The translations under genes and the position numbers were made by a program. Positions 34,836 to 43,993 of a DNA stretch of 64,000 nt are shown in pieces (positions within the stretch are counted from its first letter, which is position 1; every line of letters begins with the position of its first letter). Source of the DNA: Thermincola carboxydiphila (GTDB lineage: Bacteria; Bacillota; Thermincolia; Thermincolales; UBA2595); contig JAENYP010000004.1 in the NCBI GenBank assembly GCA_016841725.1, positions 62,001 through 126,000 of the forward strand, written 5' to 3'. The notes under the pieces were generated by a model. The model did no database searches and was not told where the DNA came from. It saw nothing but the letters and a program-made list of their open reading frames with translations.

Positions 34836-36806
34836 ATGAAAAATTTTTTGGACAAATTTATTACCCGCCCTGACAAGCCTGAAATGGCCGAAAAGTTTAC
34901 CGAAGAGGAATGCTTAAAGCGGCAGGTCAATGCCCTTTATGGACTGCTGACAAACATATACGGGTCAGACAAGGTTGTTTTAAAGGCAGGAAAGCTGGAA
35001 GCTCTCAACCTGCTCCGCTCTGACTTGTTTGAGGAGCGTGTGCTGGGCCTGCAGAAAATAGTTTTTGAAGACCCGACAATTGACACACTCCCTACTATGG
35101 AGGAGATACCTCAGATTATAGATGATCTTGAAGATGAAATTGCAGATATCATTGCAAGAAGGTCTGTTGAAGACAAACTGGAAAAAAAGATTGCTGAAAG
35201 AATGCAGCAGCGCCATGAGGAATACGTAAAAGAGATTAAGATGCAGATTATCAAGGAAAATGCCGGGCCTGAAAATGCCCAGACCCTGAAGAAACTTGCT
35301 ATTTTGGAAAAGCTGGAACAAAAAAAGCTTTCCAGGTCTGCAATTGAAGCTCTAAGGCCCGATTCTTTTGAAGAGATTATTGGTCAGGATAGAGCTATCA
35401 AGTCGCTGATGGCCAAACTGGGATGCCCCTTCCCACAGCATATAATTCTTTACGGACCTCCGGGGGTCGGTAAGACTACAGCGGCCCGCCTGGCGTTGAA
35501 GGTAGCCAAAAAATTAAAGGGAACACCTTTTGAAGAGGAAGCGCCTTTTATAGAGGTTGACGGAACTACTTTGAGATGGGACCCCAGGGATGTGACCAAT
35601 CCTCTCCTGGGTTCGGTGCATGACCCAATTTACCAGGGAGCCAGGCGGGACCTGGCCGAGACGGGCATCCCTGAACCAAAGCCCGGGTTGGTGACAGATG
35701 CCCATGGAGGAGTTCTTTTTATTGATGAAATCGGTGAACTGGACGTTATCCTGCAGAACAAGCTCTTAAAGGTGCTTGAAGACAAGAGGGTATCATTTGA
35801 TTCCGCTTATTATGATCCCCATGATACAAATGTTCCTCACTATATCAAAAAGCTTTTTGAGGAAGGCGCTCCGGCAGATTTTATTCTTATCGGAGCTACC
35901 ACCAGAGAACCCTCAGATATAAACCCTGCTATCCGTTCCCGCTGTGCCGAAGTATACTTTGAACCACTGACCCCCAAAGACATAAAAGCTATCATCATCA
36001 ATGCAGCCGCCAAGCTGGAGGTCACTCTGGACACGGGGATTTCTGAAGCTATCAGTGAATATACCATTGAAGGCAGGAAAGCCGTCAATATCCTTGCTGA
36101 AGCTTATGGCCTGGCTCTTTATAATCGTCATGGGGTTGTGGACTGTGATGCCGAAGCAGAGCAGACCGGACCGGTTATTGTGCGTATGCCAGATGTTCTT
36201 GAAGTGGCTCAGGTCAGCCGGCTGTCTCCATATGTCACGGTTAAGGGGTCACCCGATTGTGAGACCGGACGAATATTTGGGCTTGGAGTTGCTGGGTTTG
36301 TCGGTTCGGTTATTGAAATAGAAGCGGTAGCTTTTAAGGCCAAATCTGATGGTAAAGGCGCTATTAGGTTTAATGATACTGCCGGAAGTATGGCCAAGGA
36401 TTCGGTGTTTAATGCGGCCTCAGTGATCCGGAGGATTTCCGGAGAGGATATCGAAAACTATGATATACATGTGAATATTATTGGTGGAGGCCGTATTGAC
36501 GGGCCATCCGCCGGAATCGCAATCACAGCGGCAATTCTGAGTGCACTGCAAAACAAACCGATTCGCCAGGATATTGCCGTCACCGGGGAGGTTTCCATTC
36601 AGGGACGTGTGAAACCGGTTGGCGGGGTCTTCGAAAAGATTTACGGGGCCAAGCAGGCGGGCATGAAAAAAGTAATAGTCCCCGGTGAGAACAGTAAGGA
36701 TGTTCCCGTTGACCTTAAAGGAATTGAAGTAGTTCTTGCAGATAATGTTGATGAGGCCCTGGCACACCTGTTCCAACATGGCGGGCAACAGTCACTGGTT
36801 GTTTGA
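34836..36806 (+). CDS. lonC: Spore-type Lon protease, LonC
   Basis: AAA+ protease (656 aa) of the LonC/spore_lon_C family. The N-terminal 170 residues are helical and lack the usual Lon N-domain. Walker A GPPGVGKT is at 207-214. The Ser-Lys dyad is Ser558 (GPSAG) and Lys601 (GVFEK), 43 residues apart as in Lon. It lies between rplI and dnaB, its common site in Peptococcaceae. It probably acts in sporulation quality control; this is family knowledge. Confidence 0.93.
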   Translation: MKNFLDKFITRPDKPEMAEKFTEEECLKRQVNALYGLLTNIYGSDKVVLKAGKLEALNLLRSDLFEERVLGLQKIVFEDPTIDTLPTMEEIPQIIDDLEDEIADIIARRSVEDKLEKKIAERMQQRHEEYVKEIKMQIIKENAGPENAQTLKKLAILEKLEQKKLSRSAIEALRPDSFEEIIGQDRAIKSLMAKLGCPFPQHIILYGPPGVGKTTAARLALKVAKKLKGTPFEEEAPFIEVDGTTLRWDPRDVTNPLLGSVHDPIYQGARRDLAETGIPEPKPGLVTDAHGGVLFIDEIGELDVILQNKLLKVLEDKRVSFDSAYYDPHDTNVPHYIKKLFEEGAPADFILIGATTREPSDINPAIRSRCAEVYFEPLTPKDIKAIIINAAAKLEVTLDTGISEAISEYTIEGRKAVNILAEAYGLALYNRHGVVDCDAEAEQTGPVIVRMPDVLEVAQVSRLSPYVTVKGSPDCETGRIFGLGVAGFVGSVIEIEAVAFKAKSDGKGAIRFNDTAGSMAKDSVFNAASVIRRISGEDIENYDIHVNIIGGGRIDGPSAGIAITAAILSALQNKPIRQDIAVTGEVSIQGRVKPVGGVFEKIYGAKQAGMKKVIVPGENSKDVPVDLKGIEVVLADNVDEALAHLFQHGGQQSLVV

Positions 36807-36857
36807 TTGCCTTACCTGCCCTAAACAGAGGAGTTTTTCTTAAGGAGGTGGGCGAGG

Positions 36858-38201
36858 ATGAGTATCCCATTGGAAAAAGTCCCACCACAGAACCTGGATG
36901 CCGAGCAGTCGGTGCTGGGGGCAATGCTTATTGATAAGGAGGCCGTGGTAAAAGCTGTTCAGGTTCTAACACCTGATGACTTTTACCGTGATGCCAATGG
37001 CCATATTTTTGAAGCCGCCGCAAATCTGTTTAACCAGAATGAAGCAGTTGACTTGATAACACTTTCCGAAGAACTCAAACAATCAGGGCAGCTTGACCAG
37101 GTGGGCGGGGTTTCCTATGTTGCCGGACTGGCCAATTCGGTACCTACAGCGGCAAATGTGGAACACTATGCGCGGATAGTTTTGGAAAAAAGCCTTTTGC
37201 GTAAGCTTATCAGTGTGTCCACAAGAATTACCCAGATGGGTTATGAAGGTGAAGAGGACACAGAGGCGCTGCTCGATAAGGCAGAACAGATGATTTTTGA
37301 ACTGGCCCAGCGAAAAAGCCAGTCAGGTTTTGCCCACCTTAAAAATATCCTTATGGAGACTTTTGAACGAATAGAATTCCTGCATCAGAACAAGGGCGGG
37401 ATCACGGGTGTTCCTAGTGGGTTTGCCGATCTGGACAAGCTGACCTCCGGTTTTCAGCCTTCTGACCTGGTAATAGTGGCTGCAAGGCCGTCAATGGGAA
37501 AAACAGCGTTGTGCCTCAATATTGCCCAATATGCCTCTTTGAGGAAAGAGCTTCCGGTAGCGGTGTTCAGCCTGGAGATGTCCAGAGAACAGCTTGTTAC
37601 CCGGATGCTGTGTGCCGAGGCCATGGTAGATCAGCAAAAAGTAAGGACCGGCCAACTGACCGACAAGGATTGGCAGCAGCTGACTATGGCGGCAGGACCC
37701 CTTTCCAGGGCGCCGCTGTTTATAGATGATACTCCGGGAATTACCCCTATGGAAATGCGGGCCAAATGCAGGAGATTGAAGGCAGAACACGGCCTGTCAC
37801 TGATTGTCATTGACTATTTGCAGCTTATGCAGGGTGGTCGGAAAAGGACTGAGAACAGGCAGCAGGAGATTTCAGATATTTCCCGCTCCATGAAAATGCT
37901 GGCCCGTGAAATTCAGGCTCCTGTTATTGCCCTGTCACAGTTAAGCCGTGCCGTGGAACAGAGGCAGGATAAAAGGCCGATGATGTCTGACCTGCGGGAG
38001 AGTGGTTCCCTGGAGCAGGATGCGGATATAGTAATGTTCATCTATCGGGATGAATACTATCATCCTGAGGATTCGGAGAAAAAAGGCCAGGCAGAGGTAA
38101 TCATTGCCAAACAGAGAAACGGTCCCGTTGGGTCTGTTGATCTGGGTTTCATGAAGGAGTACACCAAGTTTGTGAATTTGGATAAAAAGCACGGGGAGTA
38201 A
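36858..38201 (+). CDS. dnaB: Replicative DNA helicase DnaB (DnaC in Bacillus naming)
   Basis: Hexameric helicase (447 aa) of the replisome. The N-terminal DnaB-N domain begins PPQNLDAEQSVLGAML. Walker A ARPSMGKT is at 209-216, and the DnaB-C signatures SLEMSREQL and IVIDYLQLM are present. No intein. Start is ATG at 36858, with AAGGAGGTG upstream. The stop codon lies inside the terminator stem. Confidence 0.98.
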   Translation: MSIPLEKVPPQNLDAEQSVLGAMLIDKEAVVKAVQVLTPDDFYRDANGHIFEAAANLFNQNEAVDLITLSEELKQSGQLDQVGGVSYVAGLANSVPTAANVEHYARIVLEKSLLRKLISVSTRITQMGYEGEEDTEALLDKAEQMIFELAQRKSQSGFAHLKNILMETFERIEFLHQNKGGITGVPSGFADLDKLTSGFQPSDLVIVAARPSMGKTALCLNIAQYASLRKELPVAVFSLEMSREQLVTRMLCAEAMVDQQKVRTGQLTDKDWQQLTMAAGPLSRAPLFIDDTPGITPMEMRAKCRRLKAEHGLSLIVIDYLQLMQGGRKRTENRQQEISDISRSMKMLAREIQAPVIALSQLSRAVEQRQDKRPMMSDLRESGSLEQDADIVMFIYRDEYYHPEDSEKKGQAEVIIAKQRNGPVGSVDLGFMKEYTKFVNLDKKHGE

Positions 38202-38217
38202 GTTCCCCGTGCTTTTT
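38184..38217 (+). terminator. Intrinsic terminator overlapping the dnaB 3' end
   Basis: A 14-bp stem of AAAAAGCACGGGGA (38184-38197) with its complement at 38204-38217, ending in five T residues. The left arm encodes the last DnaB residues. Confidence 0.85.
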
Positions 38218-38230
38218 GCTGAAAAACTTT

Positions 38231-38259
38231 TTGACATTACCAGTATGCTTTGTTACAAT
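38231..38259 (+). promoter_or_regulatory. Sigma-A-type promoter upstream of the flavoprotein gene
   Basis: TTGACA (38231-38236) and TACAAT (38254-38259) with a 17-base spacer. It gives a leader of about 180 bases before 38448. I see no recognised riboswitch in that leader. Confidence 0.8.
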
Positions 38260-38447
38260 ATTATCGTTGGGCATTTTGTGTAAGTTAGGTATAATGTGTG
38301 TTGATTGAAATTACTGTTCATTCTGGAGGGATTAACTGCAAATTACATTTTTTATACACTCATCAGTGATCTGTATGGGTTATTTTTATGTGCAGCAAGA
38401 GTTTTTTTCAGGGGGGATTGTATTTAACAGCGATAGGAGGTGACAGG

Positions 38448-39845
38448 ATGAAGAAGCACCAGCAATATGACGTAGTTATCGTCGGTGCAGGGCCTGCCGG
38501 GATTTTTGCGGCACTGGAACTGTTAACAGCCAGACCGGAGATGAAGATTCTTATAGTTGAAAAAGGACGGGATATTGATCATAGGACCTGTCCTTCCAAG
38601 ACGTCAGGCACCGGGTGCATGAACTGTTCACCCTGTTCGGTTTTATGTGGGTGGGGTGGCGCCGGGGCATTCAGTGATGGCAAAATTACTCTTTCCACAC
38701 AGGTTGGCGGTATGCTGGCAAACTATATTGGGGAAAAATCACTGGAAGAAATGGTGTCTTATGTAGACGAAATATATGTTAAATTTGGCGGCCCGGAAAA
38801 GGTATACGGTCTTGATGAGGAAGATGCCATCAGAGATATTGAACGTAAAGCGGCTTTCGCAGAACTAAAACTGATTCCTGCACCGATACGCCACCTGGGT
38901 ACGGGAAGATGCCAGGAGATTCTTGAAAGGATGAGGGACCACCTTTTGTCCCAGGGAGTGGATATCTGTACAAGAATGGGTATAAAGAACTTATTGGCGC
39001 AGGATAATGTAATTAACGGGGTGGAGACAGAAGATGGGCAGATAATTAGCGGTAAATACGTAATCGTAGCCCCTGGACGTGAAGGCGCAGAATGGCTGTC
39101 CAACCAGGCACAGCAGCATAAAATCAGAACTGCAGTGAACCCGGTGGACATCGGTGTAAGGGTGGAACTGCCGGCAGCCGTTATGGAACACCTTACCAAA
39201 GTAATATATGAGTCTAAGTTTATTTATTTTTCCAAATCCTTTGATGACAAGGTCCGTACCTTTTGCATGAACCCTTACGGCGAAGTGGTTGCGGAAAATA
39301 ACAGCGGTCTGATTACCGTTAACGGGCACAGCCATGCCCATAAAAAAACTGAGAATACCAACTTTGCAATCCTGGTCAGTAAGACTTTTACGGAGCCGTT
39401 CAAAGATCCTATCTCTTACGGTAAATATGTGGCCAGCCTGGCCAACCTTTTGGGCGGGGGAGTTATCGTCCAGAGGCTTGGCGACCTGATTAAGGGTCAG
39501 CGGACAGATGCTGACAGGCTGGGTAAATGCCTGGTGGAACCTACATTAAAGGATGCTACTCCGGGAGACTTAAGTCTGGTGTTTCCTTACCGTCACCTGA
39601 TGGGAATTGTGGAAATGCTTAAGGCCCTTGATGTGATAGCGCCGGGGGTTTATTCAAAACACACCCTGCTTTATGGAGTAGAGGTAAAATTCTATTCCTC
39701 AAGGCTGGAACTTACCGGCGAACTGGAAACGAAAATAAAAAATCTATTTGCCGCAGGTGACGGCGCAGGGGTTACCCGGGGTTTGGCCCAGGCTTCTGCT
39801 GCCGGAGTTGTGGCTGCAAGGTCAATTCTTAACAGAGAGGCCTAA
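38448..39845 (+). CDS. NAD(P)/FAD-dependent dehydrogenase (COG2509-like)
   Basis: Flavoprotein (465 aa). The FAD-binding motif VVIVGAGPAGIFAA is at about residues 9-22. A Cys-rich GTGCMNCSPCSVLCGWGGAGAF stretch follows, typical of the COG2509 uncharacterised FAD dehydrogenases, and the second Gly-rich FAD motif lies near the C-terminus (AAGDGAGVTRGL). ATG 38448 has AGGAGGTGAC; the frame is open 20 codons earlier. Substrate unknown. purA follows 69 bases later. Confidence 0.85.
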   Translation: MKKHQQYDVVIVGAGPAGIFAALELLTARPEMKILIVEKGRDIDHRTCPSKTSGTGCMNCSPCSVLCGWGGAGAFSDGKITLSTQVGGMLANYIGEKSLEEMVSYVDEIYVKFGGPEKVYGLDEEDAIRDIERKAAFAELKLIPAPIRHLGTGRCQEILERMRDHLLSQGVDICTRMGIKNLLAQDNVINGVETEDGQIISGKYVIVAPGREGAEWLSNQAQQHKIRTAVNPVDIGVRVELPAAVMEHLTKVIYESKFIYFSKSFDDKVRTFCMNPYGEVVAENNSGLITVNGHSHAHKKTENTNFAILVSKTFTEPFKDPISYGKYVASLANLLGGGVIVQRLGDLIKGQRTDADRLGKCLVEPTLKDATPGDLSLVFPYRHLMGIVEMLKALDVIAPGVYSKHTLLYGVEVKFYSSRLELTGELETKIKNLFAAGDGAGVTRGLAQASAAGVVAARSILNREA

Positions 39846-39896
39846 TAGGAAACGGCCTGACGAATACGCCCGGGAAAGAGGCCGGAGGATTAATAA

Positions 39897-41198
<1,302 letters not shown>

Positions 41199-41201
41199 TT
41201 A

Positions 41202-41230
41202 TTGACACCGTCAAAACAATCTGGTAGCAT
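41202..41230 (+). promoter_or_regulatory. Promoter upstream of the chorismate-enzyme operon
   Basis: TTGACA (41202-41207) and TAGCAT (41225-41230) separated by 17 bases. Start near 41237 gives a leader of about 190 bases that ends in a terminator-like hairpin before the gene. Confidence 0.7.
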
Positions 41231-41350
41231 TGAAGAGACAGAAAATACAGACAAACTATTAGTGCAATTTTAAAATATGAATACTATCATATGACTTCGG
41301 TATGATCTGGTCCGTATGACTGTGTTTTCATAGCTTCAGCGGGCATCCCA

Positions 41351-41384
41351 CCGGATAGGTTTAGCCTATTCGGTTTTTTGTTTT
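41351..41384 (+). terminator. Intrinsic terminator or attenuator in the 41237-41424 leader
   Basis: CCGGATAGG (41351-41359) pairs with CCTATTCGG (41365-41373, one wobble), followed by six T residues. It lies after a good promoter and 40 bases before the gene at 41425, so it may be an attenuator; it could also be the purA terminator. Confidence 0.7.
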
Positions 41385-41424
41385 CTAATATTTACTTATT
41401 CTCTATATTTAGGGGGAATGAAAG

Positions 41425-42984
41425 ATGTTTGTTCCGGAAAAAGAGGAGTATAGCGCCTATTACCGTAAGGGACTCAGGGTTCCGGTGATGACAGAGCTGC
41501 CATTAGCAGAGGATACACCGGTTACGGTGATAGAAAAACTGGCACTGGTTGGGGCACCCCTCTGTCTGCTGGAAAGCGGTAAGGGGACAGAAAACCTGGC
41601 CAGATATTCATTTCTGGGATTTGAGCCCCACTGTATTTTTAAGAGCTATGGATGCCGGGTGGAAGTTTCCCGGGATGGTTCTGTCCAATCAATAACAGGC
41701 AACCCATATGTTGAACTGCAGAAAATAGTTGATTCATACCAAGGCTTCAGGTTTGCCGGGCTGCCCAAATTCTGGGGAGGGGCCATGGGTTATTTCAGCT
41801 ATGATATGGGAAGGTTTTTTGAAAAGCTTCCGGAACTGGCAACAGATGACTTACAGGTTCCAGATTCATATTTCATGTTTTTTGATAAAGTGATTTGTTT
41901 TGACCATTTGAAAAAAACCATGAAGATTATTGTTACTACTGACCCGGAGAGCACTTCAGATTCGGAACGGGCTTATTGGGCGGCGCGAAAAGAGATTAAC
42001 CGGATTGCGCAGGCTATAAAAAGCGGGAACCCGGGAGATGAAATCGTGGTTTCCCAACGCGGCAGGGTGCTGCAGAACCGTTTTAAACCTTATTGCAATG
42101 TTACCAGAGAGCGGTTTGAAGAGATGGTGACAAAGGCCAAAGAGTATATTAAGGCAGGGGATATTTTCCAGGTCAATCTTTCCCTCAGGCTGGGAAAAGA
42201 AACATCTGTTGAGCCATTCTTGCTTTACAAGGTACTGCGGCAGATTAACCCGTCCCCGTATATGAGTTTTATAGATTTTGGTGATTTGCATATTGTTGGC
42301 TCGTCTCCTGAACTTCTGGTTCGGCTTACGGGTGACCTGGCTGACACCAGGCCCATTGCCGGGACCCGGAAACGTGGGGATAGCAGGGAAGAGGATCTGG
42401 CCCTGGCACAGGAGTTGATTTCCGATGCCAAAGAACGGGCGGAACACATTATGCTGGTTGACCTGGAGAGGAATGACCTGGGCAGGGTTTGCCGCTATGG
42501 TACTGTTGAGGTAAATGAATTAATGGTTATTGAGGAATATTCACATGTTATGCACATTGTGTCAAATGTCAGGGGCCGGCTGGATGAGGGTAAGGATAGG
42601 TTTGACCTTTTCAGAGCCTGTTTTCCCGGAGGGACCATCACAGGAGCGCCTAAAATACGTTCTATGGAAATAATTGAAGAACTCGAACCTACCCGGCGGG
42701 GTCCTTATACAGGTTCCATCGGATTTTTCGGGTATGCCGGTGAGTTTGAAATGAATATTGTAATCCGGACTATTTTGATGCAGGAGGGCCGGGCATATGT
42801 GCAGGCAGGGGCCGGAATCGTAGCTGACTCCATTCCGCAGCGAGAGTATTTTGAATCCATGAAAAAAGCTGAGGCCCTGCTGAGGGCAATGGAAGTAGCT
42901 GAAGAGGTATCTGAGGAAGTTTCCAAGGAAATAGACCGGGAACAATCTGAAAATAAAGAAATACATGCTGCCGGGGGAGAATAA
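41425..42984 (+). CDS. Anthranilate synthase/aminodeoxychorismate synthase component I
   Basis: Chorismate-binding enzyme (519 aa). Motifs PIAGTRKRG, IMLVDLERNDLGRV, and FPGGTITGAPKIRSM are conserved. The motif PIAGT has Ala where classical PabB has Lys (PIKGT), which points to TrpE-like chemistry or to the PIAGT type of PabB. The next gene is a class IV aminotransferase that could be PabC, favouring folate synthesis. No glutamine amidotransferase (TrpG/PabA) or other trp genes are adjacent. The acidic tail (residues 490-519) is an extension. Confidence 0.85.
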   Translation: MFVPEKEEYSAYYRKGLRVPVMTELPLAEDTPVTVIEKLALVGAPLCLLESGKGTENLARYSFLGFEPHCIFKSYGCRVEVSRDGSVQSITGNPYVELQKIVDSYQGFRFAGLPKFWGGAMGYFSYDMGRFFEKLPELATDDLQVPDSYFMFFDKVICFDHLKKTMKIIVTTDPESTSDSERAYWAARKEINRIAQAIKSGNPGDEIVVSQRGRVLQNRFKPYCNVTRERFEEMVTKAKEYIKAGDIFQVNLSLRLGKETSVEPFLLYKVLRQINPSPYMSFIDFGDLHIVGSSPELLVRLTGDLADTRPIAGTRKRGDSREEDLALAQELISDAKERAEHIMLVDLERNDLGRVCRYGTVEVNELMVIEEYSHVMHIVSNVRGRLDEGKDRFDLFRACFPGGTITGAPKIRSMEIIEELEPTRRGPYTGSIGFFGYAGEFEMNIVIRTILMQEGRAYVQAGAGIVADSIPQREYFESMKKAEALLRAMEVAEEVSEEVSKEIDREQSENKEIHAAGGE

Positions 42985-42987
42985 TAC

Positions 42988-43851
42988 ATGGGTGATATGG
43001 TGTATCTGAATGGTGAATTTGTTACTGCTGCAGAGGCCAGGGTATCTGTTTTTGACCATGGGTTCCTGTACGGAGATGGCATTTTTGAAACTATGAGGGC
43101 ATATAATGGTAGAATATTCATGGTTTCCCAACATCTGGACAGGCTGTTCAGGTCGGCAAAACAATTGGAGCTAAATATGCCTTGGTCCCGGAGGGAACTC
43201 ACAGAAGTCCTTGCCAGGTTAATATCCCTGAATGGGGATAACCAGTATATCCGCCTGACGGTTACCAGAGGTCCGGGTCCTGTGGGTATTGACCCCCGCC
43301 TTTGTCCTGAACCGACAATAGCCGCTGTTTCCAAGGAGATTAACATCAATGAGCGCCTCTACAGGGAAGGGGCCCAAGCGGTGTTTGTTGAAACCCCGCG
43401 GAACCTGGCGGCGGCTGCAAGACCGGATATAAAATCCCTGAATTTTTTAAATAATATCCTGGCAAAACAGGAGGTAGTCCGCTGTGGTGCGGATGAGGGA
43501 TTTATGCTTAATTATAAAGGTCAGGTCACCGAAGGGACTGTAAGTAATGTCTTTATGGTAAAGGACCAATGCCTGCTGACCCCTTCTCCGGCATGTGGGC
43601 TGCTGGAGGGCATTGCCAGGTTGAAGGTTATGGAAATAGGATGCGAAATGGGATGGCGGGTAGAAGAAACGATCCTCAACCGGAAAGATTTTTTAAATGC
43701 CGAGGAGGTTTTTTACACCAATTCGGGTTCAGAAGTGGTTCCTGTTGTGAAATTGGACAGCAGGCGAGTGGGAGACGGAAGTCCCGGAAAGGTCACCCTT
43801 GAGTTGTTAAAGAGGTACAGGGATTATGCTCTTGGAAAGGCCTGCTTGTAA
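42988..43851 (+). CDS. Class IV aminotransferase (PabC/IlvE/Dat type)
   Basis: PLP enzyme (287 aa), start ATG 42988, three bases after the previous stop. The PLP lysine is in IKSLNFLNNILAK, and the phosphate-binding region EGTVSNVF follows. It may be 4-amino-4-deoxychorismate lyase (PabC) because of its coupling to a chorismate synthase-type gene. Branched-chain or D-amino-acid transamination cannot be excluded from sequence. Confidence 0.85.
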   Translation: MGDMVYLNGEFVTAAEARVSVFDHGFLYGDGIFETMRAYNGRIFMVSQHLDRLFRSAKQLELNMPWSRRELTEVLARLISLNGDNQYIRLTVTRGPGPVGIDPRLCPEPTIAAVSKEININERLYREGAQAVFVETPRNLAAAARPDIKSLNFLNNILAKQEVVRCGADEGFMLNYKGQVTEGTVSNVFMVKDQCLLTPSPACGLLEGIARLKVMEIGCEMGWRVEETILNRKDFLNAEEVFYTNSGSEVVPVVKLDSRRVGDGSPGKVTLELLKRYRDYALGKACL

Positions 43852-43898
43852 AAAACTCCTGTATATAATGTTATAACATTATATACAGGAGTTTTTTT
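43851..43898 (+). terminator. Strong intrinsic terminator after the aminotransferase
   Basis: A perfect palindrome from 43851 to 43896 (23-bp arms) ending in seven T residues. One of the strongest terminators in the window. Confidence 0.92.
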
Positions 43899-43993
43899 GA
43901 CAAAATGTGATTAATAATACAAGGAACTTTCCGGTCAAAAGCGAATAAGATTTACAGGATGGAAGAATAAGTTTTACAGGGTGGTGTGAAAAC

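Noticed and set aside
41237-41390. T-box, THF or ZTP riboswitch in the leader of the chorismate operon
   Set aside because: None of the conserved T-box sequence (AGGGTGGNACCGCG) or the core motifs of the THF and ZTP classes could be found.
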